From Tamilnaduibacter salinus (GTDB taxonomy: Bacteria > Pseudomonadota > Gammaproteobacteria > Pseudomonadales > Oleiphilaceae): a stretch of DNA of 64,000 bases. The translations under genes were made by a program, and so were the position numbers. A model generated the notes under the pieces. The model made no database searches. It was not told the DNA's origin and saw only the letters and a list, made by a program, of their open reading frames with translations. Shown piece after piece: positions 1 to 9,104 of the stretch. Where the stretch lies: assembly GCF_003096655.1 (NCBI RefSeq), contig NZ_QEKQ01000004.1:248001-312000 (forward strand), in the 5' to 3' direction. Numbering within the stretch: position 1 is the stretch's first letter; each line of letters begins with the position of its first letter.

Positions 1-1
1 G

Positions 2-1960
2 GACCATCAGAGCCTGATGGCGGCCATGCTCCACGATGTCATCGAAGACACCGGTATTCCCAAAGACGCCCTGTCGGAACAGTTCGGGGAGTCGGTTGCG
101 GAGCTGGTGGATGGTGTCAGCAAGCTGACCCAGATTGAGTTCCGGAGCCGGGCCGAGGCCCAGGCGGAGAATTTCCAGAAGATGACGCTGGCGATGGCGC
201 GGGACATTCGTGTCATCCTGGTCAAACTGGCCGACCGGCTGCATAACATGCGCACGCTGGGGCATATGAAGTATGAAAAGCGCCAGCGGATTTCCCACGA
301 AACCCTCGACATCTACGCGCCGATTGCCCATCGCCTGGGCATGCACACCCTCTGCACCGAGCTGGAGGATCTGGGGTTCAAGAACCTCTACCCGATGCGC
401 TCCAAATACATCTCCAAGGCGGTCAAGAAACTGCGCGGGAGCCACCGGGAAATCATCGACGACATTCGCGGCAAGCTGGAGGAAAAGCTCCAGGAGCGGG
501 GCCTTCCGGGCCGGATCATCGGGCGCGAAAAGCATCTGAACTCCATCTACAACAAGATGAAGTTCAAGCACAAATCCTTCCATGAAATCATGGATGTGTA
601 TGCCTTCCGGATCATCACCGACTCGGTGGACGACTGCTACCGCATCCTAGGTGCCGTGCACAGCCTCTACAAGCCGTTGCCGGGGCGTTTCAAGGACTAC
701 ATTGCCATGCCCAAGGCGAATGGCTACCAGTCTCTGCACACCACGCTGTTCGGCATGCATGTGAACATCGAGATCCAGATCCGCACTGAGGAAATGGAAC
801 ACATTGCCAACCACGGCATTGCCGCCCACTGGCTCTATAAGAATGACGAGTCACCGGTTCTGGAAGTCAGTCAGCGACGGGTGGACCAGTGGGTTCAGGG
901 TCTGATGGAGATGCGTGAGCGGGCGGACGATTCGCTCGAGTTCATCGAGCACGTCAAGGTGGATCTGTTCCCGGATGAAGTGTATGTGTTCACCCCGAGG
1001 GGTAAGATTCTGGAGCTCCCAGGCGGCGCCACCCCGGTCGATTTCGCCTACGCCATCCACACCGATATTGGCAACGCCTGCGTGGCCTGTCGGGTCAATC
1101 GTCATCTGGGGTCACTCAGCCAGCCGTTGCAGAGTGGGCAGACGGTGGAAATCATCACGGCGCCCGGCGCTCGTCCCAACCCCGCCTGGCTGAGTTTTGT
1201 GGTGACCGGTAAGGCCCGTAGCAGTATCCGGCATTTCCTGAAGAACCAGAAGCGCACCGAGTCCCTGGATCTGGGCAAGACCCTGCTGAAGAAATCGCTC
1301 TCGGGCTTCGGCCACCGCCTTGCCGATTTCTCTGAAGACAACCGACAGCATGTGGCCGGCCACAACCGCGTCTCCAGTTTTGACAACCTGCTGCGGGACA
1401 TCGGTCTGGGGCATCGCATGGCGTACATCATTGCCCGGCAACTGGTGACCGGTCAGCGCCAGTCCGCGCAGGCAAAGATTGCCGGGGCCGGGGAAGTCAG
1501 TGGCGAGTCCAAACGCGATTCGGTCACCATCCGTGGCACCGAAGGGCTTCTGCTGCGATTCGCCAATTGCTGCAAGCCGATCCCCGGCGACCCGGTGATG
1601 GGCGTGATGGATTCGGGGCACGGCATGGTGGTGCACAGTGACACGTGCCACAGGTTGCCGGAGAATGAAGCCGAGCGCCACCAGCTCACGCATCTGAAAT
1701 GGGCCAAGGACATCGCCGACGAATTTTCCGTGGAGCTGCGCGTGGAGCTGGAGCGCCAGCGCGGTGTGATCGCCGAGGTGGCCAATGCCGTTGCCATGGC
1801 GGACGGTAATATCGAACGGATCAACGTCGAAGAACAGAACGCCCGGCTCAGTATTGTGAACCTGGAGCTCCGTGTGAATGGCCGGCGTCACCTGGCGCGG
1901 GTCATGCGTCGTATCCGCAATATCCGTGCGGTGGGCCACATTACCCGGGTGCGTCACTGA
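2..1960 (+). CDS. spoT: SpoT, bifunctional (p)ppGpp synthetase/hydrolase, 5'-truncated by the window edge
   Basis: About 652 codons are visible; E. coli SpoT has about 700, so some 50 N-terminal residues lie outside the window. The protein makes and degrades the alarmone (p)ppGpp. Visible in order: the HD hydrolase domain at the very start (HDVIEDT, then DRLHNMRTL), the synthetase domain (RFKDYIAMPKANGYQSLHTT and EIQIRT), the TGS domain (VYVFTPRGKILELPGGATPVDFAYAIH) written here only as a landmark near residue 325, and a C-terminal ACT domain. The intact HD motif and the RFKD synthetase motif identify SpoT rather than RelA, whose HD site is degenerate. ridA follows about 85 bases downstream, the usual spoT neighbour in Pseudomonas-like genomes. 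Strong assignment. Confidence 0.95.
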   Translation, partial: DHQSLMAAMLHDVIEDTGIPKDALSEQFGESVAELVDGVSKLTQIEFRSRAEAQAENFQKMTLAMARDIRVILVKLADRLHNMRTLGHMKYEKRQRISHETLDIYAPIAHRLGMHTLCTELEDLGFKNLYPMRSKYISKAVKKLRGSHREIIDDIRGKLEEKLQERGLPGRIIGREKHLNSIYNKMKFKHKSFHEIMDVYAFRIITDSVDDCYRILGAVHSLYKPLPGRFKDYIAMPKANGYQSLHTTLFGMHVNIEIQIRTEEMEHIANHGIAAHWLYKNDESPVLEVSQRRVDQWVQGLMEMRERADDSLEFIEHVKVDLFPDEVYVFTPRGKILELPGGATPVDFAYAIHTDIGNACVACRVNRHLGSLSQPLQSGQTVEIITAPGARPNPAWLSFVVTGKARSSIRHFLKNQKRTESLDLGKTLLKKSLSGFGHRLADFSEDNRQHVAGHNRVSSFDNLLRDIGLGHRMAYIIARQLVTGQRQSAQAKIAGAGEVSGESKRDSVTIRGTEGLLLRFANCCKPIPGDPVMGVMDSGHGMVVHSDTCHRLPENEAERHQLTHLKWAKDIADEFSVELRVELERQRGVIAEVANAVAMADGNIERINVEEQNARLSIVNLELRVNGRRHLARVMRRIRNIRAVGHITRVRH

Positions 1961-2044
1961 GCCCGGACAACAGTTGACACTCCACCGGCCTGCCGGTAAC
2001 GATTGGCGTTTTTCCCGAACGATTTCTCAAGGAGCCAATCGCGC

Positions 2045-2431
2045 ATGACCAACAAATCCGTGATCAAGACCGATACGGCCCCGGAAGCCATCGGCCCCTA
2101 TTCCCAGGCCGTCAAGGCGGGCGACACGGTGTACCTGTCAGGTCAGATCCCGCTCGATCCGGAAACGATGACGCTGGTGGCCGGTGATGTCACCGATCAG
2201 GCCAAGCGGGTGTTCGCAAACCTCAGGGCGGTGTGCGAGGCGGCGGGCGGCAGTCTGGAAGACATTGTCAAACTGCACATTTACCTGACCGACATCAACG
2301 ACTTCGCCGCCATCAATGAGGTCATGGCGACCTTCTTTCAGGAACCGTATCCGGCCCGCGCCGCCATTGGCGTTGCCGCGCTGCCCAAAGGGGCGGCAGT
2401 GGAGATGGATGGCGTGATGGTGCTCAGCTAA
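2045..2431 (+). CDS. ridA: RidA family reactive intermediate/imine deaminase
   Basis: 128 residues, the family length. RidA proteins hydrolyse reactive enamine/imine intermediates released by PLP enzymes such as threonine dehydratase. Family landmarks are present: [28 protein letters not shown] near the N-terminus (paraphrased: the IGPYSQ and SGQIPLDP blocks), a central [20 protein letters not shown] region, and the C-terminal [20 protein letters not shown] block carrying the conserved Arg. The ATG at 2045 was chosen over one at 2003 because AAGGAG lies just upstream and the protein then starts at the family's normal N-terminus. Its stop overlaps the last bases of the convergent gene that follows. 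Confidence 0.92.
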   Translation: MTNKSVIKTDTAPEAIGPYSQAVKAGDTVYLSGQIPLDPETMTLVAGDVTDQAKRVFANLRAVCEAAGGSLEDIVKLHIYLTDINDFAAINEVMATFFQEPYPARAAIGVAALPKGAAVEMDGVMVLS

Positions 2432-3276
2432 CCCAGCATCGCTTGGTAGCCGTCCCGAAAGCTCGGGTAGCGGAACGTGAAGCCTGACTGGCGCAGCCGA
2501 CGATTGTCGCAGCGCTTGCTACCGGCCCGGCCACCGCGCTTGGCATCGGGCGCCGGGTCGGCGCAGTGCGTCTGCTGACGAACCCAGTCCACAACCGCGT
2601 CGAGCCGGGCCGGCTCATCGTCACTGGCGAGGAAGCGACCATCCACGTCCGCTCCGGCCAGTCGCTGTCGCACAAGGTGCGCCGCGGCGCGGGCAGCGTC
2701 GTCTTCGTGGATGCGATTGGTGTAAGGGCCCGGCCGGGGTGGATCGATCTGCCCCAGGCGCACGTTCTCCAGAAAACGGCCACGGCTTGGGCCATAAATG
2801 CCGCTGAATCGCACGACGGTCGCCGGGAGCCCGCTATCAAGGGCTTGCTGCTCGCCCTCCAGAACACGCTGACCACTGAAACGTTCGGGGCGGGTCTCGC
2901 TGGTTTCATCGACGACGCTGTCGTCATCCTGATGGTAGACCCCCGTGCTGGACACGAAGAGCAGTGCCGGCTGTTCCCGGGCGTCGGAAAGGGCCTCCAG
3001 CAGGTTTCGGAGGCCGTTGACGAAGGCGTCTCGGTATCCTTCGTCAGTATAGGCGTCCGGCGTCAGACAATAGACCACCACCGACAGATCGGGTGGCAGG
3101 CCGGTCAGTGTTGTCGGCTCCTGCAGATTGGCAGCGAAGGGGATGATGGGGCCTGGCAGGTCGTCCGGGTGGCGTCGCAGGCCGAAGACCCGGGCCTCGT
3201 CCGTCAGTTCACGGGCGATGGCCGTGCCGAGCTTGCCGCAGCCAGCCATCAGGATGCGGGGAGTGCTGATTGCCAT
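2428..3276 (-). CDS. NAD(P)-binding epimerase/SDR family protein (YeeZ-like)
   Basis: 282 residues. The N-terminus has the Rossmann glycine-rich loop ([19 protein letters not shown]), followed by [10 protein letters not shown], a typical Ser-Thr-Gly-x-Tyr region of extended SDRs, and [18 protein letters not shown] in the C-terminal half, the substrate-domain signature of NAD-dependent epimerases. This resembles the YeeZ-like group; substrate is unknown. An ATG at 3276 is preferred over an upstream TTG at 3282. It is convergent with ridA (4-base overlap of the stop codons) and divergent from oxyR, with only about 65 bases between their starts. Confidence 0.8.
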   Translation of the reverse strand: MAISTPRILMAGCGKLGTAIARELTDEARVFGLRRHPDDLPGPIIPFAANLQEPTTLTGLPPDLSVVVYCLTPDAYTDEGYRDAFVNGLRNLLEALSDAREQPALLFVSSTGVYHQDDDSVVDETSETRPERFSGQRVLEGEQQALDSGLPATVVRFSGIYGPSRGRFLENVRLGQIDPPRPGPYTNRIHEDDAARAAAHLVRQRLAGADVDGRFLASDDEPARLDAVVDWVRQQTHCADPAPDAKRGGRAGSKRCDNRRLRQSGFTFRYPSFRDGYQAMLG

Positions 3277-3341
3277 AGTCAATCTTAATCCTTATTCTAT
3301 GCTTCATTGATACGGCATGAGACATTAGCGCGGAGACGCCC

Positions 3342-4304
3342 ATGACCCTGACGGAATTACGGTACATCGTGACACTGGCACGGGAAAAGCATTTTGGCCG
3401 CGCGGCCGAGCAGTGTCACGTCAGTCAACCCACACTCAGTGTGGCGGTGAAGAAACTGGAAGAAGAACTGGGTATTGCTCTGTTCGAGCGCAGCAAGAGC
3501 AGCATCCGGGTCACCGAAACCGGTCAGCGGATCATCGAGCAGTCCCAGCGCGTGCTGGACCAGGTGGGCGTCATCCGGGATCTGGCACAGGACGGCAAGA
3601 ACCAGCTGGGGTCGCCACTGAAAGTGGGGGCCATCTACACCATCGGCCCGTACCTCTTCCCCCATCTGTTGCCGGAGCTGCGTCGCGGGGCGCCGGACAT
3701 GCCACTGTTCATTGAGGAAGGGTACACGGCCGACCTGCGCAAGAAACTGCGTCACTCGGAGCTGGATGCCATTATTATCGCGCTGCCGTTTGAGGAGCCG
3801 GAGGTGGTGACGCTGCCGTTGTACGATGAGCCGTTTGTCGTGCTGTTGCCGTCCGATCACCCGCTGACGGCCAAAGAGGCCCTGACACCGGATCAGCTTG
3901 CCGATGAGCAACTGCTCCTGCTGGGCCCGGGGCATTGTTTCCGTGACCAGGTACTGGAGTCATGCCCGCCTCTGGAAGAGGCGATTTCCAGTCGCACTGC
4001 GGCAAAGGGGCCGGCGAATCTTGTCACGGAAGGCAGCTCGCTGGAGACGATCCGCCACATGGTGGCCTCGGGCCTGGGCATCACGGTCCTCCCGCTATCG
4101 GCTGCGACGGCCATGGAATACCGTGAAGACATCCTTACCGTTCGCCCGTTCCAGTCTCCGGTGCCGTTCCGCTCGGTGGCGCTGGCCTGGCGGGTCACGT
4201 TCCCCCGGCCCAAGGCCATCGACGTGCTGTCGCTGGCGGCGAGCCAGTGCCGGGTGATCGAAAAATCCGATCGGGCGCTACCGAAAAGCGCCGCGACCGC
4301 CTGA
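3342..4304 (+). CDS. oxyR: OxyR, LysR-type hydrogen peroxide sensor
   Basis: 320 residues. N-terminal winged HTH of the LysR family (MTLTELRYIVTLAREKHFGRAAE region) and a periplasmic-binding-like effector domain. The peroxide-sensing cysteines are present at exactly the E. coli positions, Cys199 (GHCFRDQ) and Cys208 (LESCP); their disulfide switches OxyR to its activating form. It controls catalase, alkyl hydroperoxide reductase and related genes in other bacteria; none of those is in the window. recG follows 60 bases downstream on the same strand, the Pseudomonas arrangement. The 65-base divergent spacer is AT-rich and could hold an autoregulatory OxyR site, but I could not fit the consensus convincingly. 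Confidence 0.95.
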   Translation: MTLTELRYIVTLAREKHFGRAAEQCHVSQPTLSVAVKKLEEELGIALFERSKSSIRVTETGQRIIEQSQRVLDQVGVIRDLAQDGKNQLGSPLKVGAIYTIGPYLFPHLLPELRRGAPDMPLFIEEGYTADLRKKLRHSELDAIIIALPFEEPEVVTLPLYDEPFVVLLPSDHPLTAKEALTPDQLADEQLLLLGPGHCFRDQVLESCPPLEEAISSRTAAKGPANLVTEGSSLETIRHMVASGLGITVLPLSAATAMEYREDILTVRPFQSPVPFRSVALAWRVTFPRPKAIDVLSLAASQCRVIEKSDRALPKSAATA

Positions 4305-4363
4305 TCCGGGCCGTTCAGGGGGTGGCATCACGCCGGCCCGCCTGAGCGTTTGGACTCCCTCTT

Positions 4364-6439
4364 ATGACGTCACTGGAAGACATTCAGGTTACCGCCCTCA
4401 AAGGGGTTGGCGATGCGCTCGCCGGCCGGCTGGCGCGTCTGGGAATCCATACGCTGCAGGATCTGCTGTTCCATCTTCCCTACCGTTATGAGGATCGCAC
4501 GCGACTGACGCCGATTGGCAGCCTTCACGTGGGCGACGTGGCCGTGGTCGAGGGCGAGGTGGTCAGCGCCGATATGGTCATGGGCCGCCGCCGGAGCCTG
4601 CAGGTGACGGTACGGGACAATTCGGGGTTTCTGGCACTGCGTTTTTTCTATTTCAGTGCCGCACAGAAAAAGCAGCTGTCCGAGGGGACGCGGGTACGGT
4701 GTTTTGGCGAAGTGCGGCCGGGCCGGGCGGGGATGGAATTTTACCACCCGGAATACCAGGTCAACCCACCCCCCATGCCGTCGCCGGACCAGGCCACCCT
4801 GACACCGATCTACCCTCTGACCGAAGGCATTCAGCAACCGCGCCTGCGGTCCCTGTGTCAGCAGGCGCAACGGTATCTCAGTCGTTACCCGGTTCGCGAA
4901 TGGTTGCCGGACGGAGTGTTGGAGGAGTACCAGTTCCCAACCATTACCGATGCCCTGTCGATGGTCCACGCGCCGCCGGCGGGAGCGCCGGTCCGGGCGT
5001 TGATGGAAGGGCAGCACCCGGCGCAGCAGCGGCTGGTGATGGAAGAGTTGATGGCCCACCAGCTCAGCATGCTCAAGGTGCGGGCCCAGATCCAGTCGCG
5101 TCAGTCGCTGGCATTATTGCCGCAGGGGGATCTGGCGGACCGTTTTCTCGACCAGCTTCCGTTTGCACTGACAGGGGCGCAGAATCGGGTCGTCGACGAC
5201 ATTCGTCAGGACCTCAGCCAACCCCTGCCAATGCTCCGGCTTGTGCAGGGTGATGTCGGCTCGGGCAAAACCGTAGTGGCGGCCCTGGCGGCTCTGCAGG
5301 CGATCGCTGCCGGCGCACAGGTCGCGCTCATGGCGCCGACGGAAATTCTGGCCGAACAGCATTATGTGAACTTCCGGGACTGGCTGGCGCCGCTTGGCCT
5401 GACGCCCGCCTGGCTCAGTGGCAAGACCAAGGGGCGCGCGCGTGACGCCGTCCTGTCCGCCATGGCATCGGGGGATGCTCGGCTGGTAATCGGCACCCAC
5501 GCCCTGTTCCAGGACGATGTGGCGTTCGAGCGGCTGGGGCTGGTCATTGTCGACGAGCAGCACCGTTTTGGGGTTCACCAGCGACTGGCGCTGCGGGATA
5601 AGGGCGCCGCCGGCGATTATGCGCCCCACCAGTTGATCATGACGGCCACCCCGATTCCCCGGACCCTGGCGATGAGCGCCTACGCCGACCTGGATACGTC
5701 CCTGATCGACGAGCTGCCCCCAGGGCGGCAGCCCATCGAGACCATCGCGATCCCCGACAGCCGGCGGGAAGAGGTGGTGGAGCGGGTGCGTGGCGCCTGC
5801 CAATCGGGCCGTCAGGCATACTGGGTCTGCACGCTGATCGAGGAATCCGAAGCATTACAGTGTCAGGCGGCAGAGGCGACGGCTGACGAGTTGCGCGAAC
5901 GGTTGCCCGAGCTGTCCATCGGGTTGGTTCACGGGCGTCTGAAGGCTTCGGAGAAAGCGGACCTTATGCACCGGTTCCAGGCCGGGGAGCTGGATCTGCT
6001 GGTCGCGACGACCGTTATCGAAGTGGGCGTGGACGTGCCCAACGCGTCACTGATCATCATTGAGAATCCGGAGCGGCTGGGTCTGGCGCAACTGCACCAG
6101 TTGCGGGGCCGGGTCGGCCGCGGCCACGACGCCAGCTACTGCGTCCTGATGTACCACCCGCCGCTGTCCCAGAATGGCAAGGCGCGGCTCCAGGTGTTAC
6201 GCGACAGCCAGGACGGATTCGTGATTGCCGAGAAGGACCTGGAAATACGGGGTCCTGGCGAGGTGCTGGGGACCCGTCAGACCGGCCTGATGCAGTTCCG
6301 CATCGCGGATTTCGAACGCGATCGGGGCTGGATCGAGGCCGTTCGGAAGAAGGCGCCGGCATTGATGGATGACGACCGTCGCGTGAACGCGCTCATCCAG
6401 CGGTGGTTGGGCGAGCGTATCCGCTATGGTGATGTGTGA
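4364..6439 (+). CDS. recG: RecG, ATP-dependent DNA branch-migration helicase
   Basis: 691 residues, the family's usual length. RecG remodels stalled replication forks and recombination intermediates. An N-terminal wedge/OB domain (about residues 1-170) is followed by superfamily 2 helicase motifs: Walker A (GDVGSGKTVVA, about residue 300), DEQHRFGV in place of DEAH, TATPIPRTLA (motif III), and motif VI QLRGRVGRG near residue 590. The C-terminal TRG motif region is present before IRYGDV. It lies 60 bases after oxyR and 92 bases before the HDOD gene. Assignment is secure. Confidence 0.97.
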   Translation: MTSLEDIQVTALKGVGDALAGRLARLGIHTLQDLLFHLPYRYEDRTRLTPIGSLHVGDVAVVEGEVVSADMVMGRRRSLQVTVRDNSGFLALRFFYFSAAQKKQLSEGTRVRCFGEVRPGRAGMEFYHPEYQVNPPPMPSPDQATLTPIYPLTEGIQQPRLRSLCQQAQRYLSRYPVREWLPDGVLEEYQFPTITDALSMVHAPPAGAPVRALMEGQHPAQQRLVMEELMAHQLSMLKVRAQIQSRQSLALLPQGDLADRFLDQLPFALTGAQNRVVDDIRQDLSQPLPMLRLVQGDVGSGKTVVAALAALQAIAAGAQVALMAPTEILAEQHYVNFRDWLAPLGLTPAWLSGKTKGRARDAVLSAMASGDARLVIGTHALFQDDVAFERLGLVIVDEQHRFGVHQRLALRDKGAAGDYAPHQLIMTATPIPRTLAMSAYADLDTSLIDELPPGRQPIETIAIPDSRREEVVERVRGACQSGRQAYWVCTLIEESEALQCQAAEATADELRERLPELSIGLVHGRLKASEKADLMHRFQAGELDLLVATTVIEVGVDVPNASLIIIENPERLGLAQLHQLRGRVGRGHDASYCVLMYHPPLSQNGKARLQVLRDSQDGFVIAEKDLEIRGPGEVLGTRQTGLMQFRIADFERDRGWIEAVRKKAPALMDDDRRVNALIQRWLGERIRYGDV

Positions 6440-6531
6440 ATGGTTTCAGCTACCATCGGATGAGAAAAACAACAATGAAGCGCTCATTCCCAGCGCGAAC
6501 GCCGCATTAGGTATGAGGAGAGACAGACATC

Positions 6532-7908
6532 ATGGAATTACCCACTGCCGTGAAGCACGCTCTGGATGCCCATGCCGACCCGGATTCGCCGGTGTATGAG
6601 GTGGCCGACATCCAGCCCGGTGACGACGACATCCGCATGGTCCTGTTGCAGGAAGGCGCGGACAAACTCCAGGTGATCTGTCGATGCCGGGATCTGTTGG
6701 ATCTGTCACGGCTCAATCAGGCCCTGAAATCGTCCTACCGTCTGGTTGGGGAGAAAGAGCACCAACGGCTCAAACAACGTCTGGGCGTGGATAGTCTGCC
6801 CGCTTTGCCGGGCCTGACGGGGTGGTCGACCGTGGTGGACGAGCGCGTTGACCGCCAGGATGGCGTGAGTCTGGTGGTGTCGCCGCACGGCCCTCGTGTC
6901 ACCATGCCGCGGGAGGCATTTCAGTCACTCACCAGCCAGGCCCGACGGCTGTCAGTGAGCGTGCCGGTCGAAAACATTGACGTGAATGACTCCGATCCGG
7001 AGCGCGACCTGGAGCAGGTTCACACCGCGGTCCAGCGTTTTACCGGGCGTCGCATCCAGCAGCGTCTCGAGGACACGCTGGAGCTCCCGCCGCTGCCGGA
7101 AACCGCGCAACGAATCATCCACCTGCGGGTCAATCCCAATGCCCTCATGGGCGATCTGGTGGACGTGGTCGAGAACGACCCGAGCCTGGCCGCGCAGGTG
7201 GTGAGCTGGGCGTCGTCCTCCTTCTATGCGGCGGCCGGGCAGGTGCGATCCGTGCACGACGCGGTCTCCCGGGTGCTGGGGTTCGATCTGGTGATGAATC
7301 TCGCCATGGGGCTGTCGCTCGGGCGGGCCCTCCATCCGCCCGAAGATGAGCCGCAGGGCTATATCGGCTATTGGCAGCAGGCCATTTGGCAGGCGCAGGC
7401 AGCCGGCGTTCTGGCCGCCATGATGCGCCGTGGTGAGCGGCCCTCCTTCGGGCTGTCCTATCTGGCCGGGCTGCTGCATAACTTTGGTTATCTGGTACTG
7501 AATCAGGTGTTCCGCCCCCAGTTCCGTCTGATCTGCCGGAACATTGAAGCCAATCCACAACTCGACTCTTCCGTGATCGAGCATGAGCTGCTGGGCGTCA
7601 CCCGCGAGCAACTCGGCGCGCAGCTCATGGAAAACTGGGGCATGCCGGACGAAGTCACCGTCGCTTTGCGTTACCAGAAGAACCCCGGATACCGCGGCCC
7701 CAACGCGGTCTATGCCCGGATTCTCTGGCTGAGTCGGCAACTGCTGATCGAGCGGGGGATCGACATGGGAGTGGCCCAGCCGGTACCGGATGACCTCTAT
7801 GACGAACTCGGCCTGAACCGCGATGACGTTGCCGAACAGTTCGACCTCATGCTGGACAAGCGCGACAGCATCCTCGCGATGGCGGGGATGATGCAGTCTG
7901 CGACGTAG
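6532..7908 (+). CDS. YbaK-like domain fused to HDOD signalling domain
   Basis: 458 residues with two parts. Residues 1 to about 155 resemble the YbaK/ProX aminoacyl-tRNA deacylase fold (HALDAHADPDSPVYEV opening, ADKLQVICRCRDLLDLSRLN). From about residue 180 to 400 there is an HDOD domain (LPPLPETAQRIIHLRVNP, ENDPSLAAQVVSWASS, then LAGLLHNFGYLVL). HDOD is an HD-superfamily relative lacking the full metal site and usually acts as a signalling scaffold. The enzymatic status of the YbaK part cannot be judged by eye. GAGGAGAGA sits just upstream of the ATG. The role is unknown. A short A/C-rich leader with a possible 11-codon upstream reading frame precedes it (see findings). Confidence 0.75.
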   Translation: MELPTAVKHALDAHADPDSPVYEVADIQPGDDDIRMVLLQEGADKLQVICRCRDLLDLSRLNQALKSSYRLVGEKEHQRLKQRLGVDSLPALPGLTGWSTVVDERVDRQDGVSLVVSPHGPRVTMPREAFQSLTSQARRLSVSVPVENIDVNDSDPERDLEQVHTAVQRFTGRRIQQRLEDTLELPPLPETAQRIIHLRVNPNALMGDLVDVVENDPSLAAQVVSWASSSFYAAAGQVRSVHDAVSRVLGFDLVMNLAMGLSLGRALHPPEDEPQGYIGYWQQAIWQAQAAGVLAAMMRRGERPSFGLSYLAGLLHNFGYLVLNQVFRPQFRLICRNIEANPQLDSSVIEHELLGVTREQLGAQLMENWGMPDEVTVALRYQKNPGYRGPNAVYARILWLSRQLLIERGIDMGVAQPVPDDLYDELGLNRDDVAEQFDLMLDKRDSILAMAGMMQSAT

Positions 7909-8044
7909 TGTCCCTGAATTCAGATAATAGCTACAGCACTTTGGCATGAGCGGGTGGTGCTGCACTTGTTACTTGAGCTCAGGTTGTCCAGGTACCGACA
8001 GTCGCCTATAAAGTATCGAGAGTGAGGGTTTTCAAAGTCGCTTC
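7909..8044. other. Spacer without a recognised gene
   Basis: 136 bases between the HDOD gene and the end of a small convergent gene. Composition becomes more AT-rich here than in the preceding housekeeping genes. A CAGCAC...GTGCTG inverted repeat (about 7935-7963) might act as a weak terminator, but it lacks a T-run. Confidence 0.3.
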
Positions 8045-8233
8045 CTAACGGAACCATCGATCCAGAAATCGACCAAATACATAAACAAACAAAAACCCGA
8101 AACCGAAAACAACGAAAAGCAGGGGAATGTCTCCGTACTCGAAATCTGAATGATAGCCCCTAGCCCAAAAAGAAACCCCAGAACCTACAATATAAACGCA
8201 GAAAAGCCATATAGTCTCTGACTTTCGCTTCAT
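8045..8233 (-). CDS. Small AT-rich membrane protein, unknown
   Basis: 62 residues from the ATG at 8233, which has a strong GGGAGGGGG upstream; an in-frame start at 8290 lacks comparable support. Two hydrophobic segments are visible: about residues 8-22 (IWLFCVYIVGSGVSF) and 35-53 (IPLLFVVFGFGFLFVYVFG), with a Lys/Arg-rich N-terminus and an Arg-Trp-Phe-Arg end, so an inner-membrane protein with two helices is likely. The codons are clearly more AT-rich than the neighbours, suggesting recent acquisition. I do not recognise the family. Confidence 0.45.
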   Translation of the reverse strand: MKRKSETIWLFCVYIVGSGVSFWARGYHSDFEYGDIPLLFVVFGFGFLFVYVFGRFLDRWFR

Positions 8234-8502
8234 ACCCCCTCCCTGGCAAGCCCCGGCTAAGACCGCGCAGTCTTTGATTAATTGAACCAATCACTTCCGT
8301 GTTGTCCCTGACCGGTCATGGAGCAACGGTTTCAAACCTAGGCCGGGTAATTACTTGCCTTCAATACTTGCCTTTTAGAAATTGTGATGGGTGTCACATA
8401 GCGCCTATAGCAAGTATTACGGAGTTGCTTGGTGTGTTCGAGCTGGTGCACGGTTCCTATGGGATGAACGGGCAAGCTGTATCCGAACGGCAGTTTGTCC
8501 AC

Positions 8503-9060
8503 ATGGACACCAAAAGGATGATTGGTGCAATGCAACGGACGCAGAGTGCCGCACTCTCGTGTGCGGTTTTGCTTTCTTTTTTTGCCGGACATGTCGTGGC
8601 GTCTGAGGTGACGCCCGACCTTGTTGACGTGCATTCGCTTGCACTTGAGCATGATGCTGAACTCCAGGCGGCTCGCCATCGGCGTGATGCGGGCACGGAG
8701 GCGCTGGCGCAGGGGCGTGCCGGCTTACTTCCGAGTCTGAGTCTTTCCGGGGAGCATTCCCGGGAACGGGAGTGGTCTGACCAGCCCACTCCGCCCGGGT
8801 CTGTTACCGAACAGCGGCGTGAAATCACTGTAACGCGGTATCAGGCCTCGTTGACCCAACCCCTTTTTCGGCTGGATGCCTGGTACGACTACCAAGAGGG
8901 GCGTGCGGGCTCACGGGTTGCGGAACTCGAATTCCAGCAGCGAATGCAAGGCTTCAATCGTGAGCTGCTCCAGGCCTATCTGGAGGCATTACGCGCCCAG
9001 GTACGCATTCGGACCCTCGAATCCCGTGTTGCGGGTTATCGAAGCCTTCAACGGGAGTAA
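8503..9060 (+). pseudogene. Truncated TolC-family outer-membrane efflux protein
   Basis: Starting at ATG 8503, the 185 residues begin with a signal peptide (MQRTQSAALSCAVLLSFFAG followed by HVVA cleavage region). They continue as the N-terminal quarter to third of a TolC-like outer-membrane factor: SLALEHDAELQAARHRR, GRAGLLPSLSLSGEHSRE, then SLTQPLFRLDAWYDYQEG and LLQAYLEALRAQVRI. TolC proteins are about 430 residues; this one stops right after the first coiled-coil helix, and none of the three downstream frames continues the family. It is therefore a 3'-deleted remnant. Its stop codon overlaps an ATG (TAATG) leading into the metalloprotease gene, so translation of that gene may still be coupled to it. 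ATG choice within the remnant is uncertain. Confidence 0.75.
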
Positions 9061-9104
9061 TGCTGACCAATCCCTATATTCGTATTCTGTATAAGGAGTC
9101 TATT

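Noticed and set aside
3275-3315. Possible OxyR autoregulatory site between the SDR gene and oxyR
   Set aside because: ATAG and CTAT occur but not with the tetrad spacing of the OxyR consensus.
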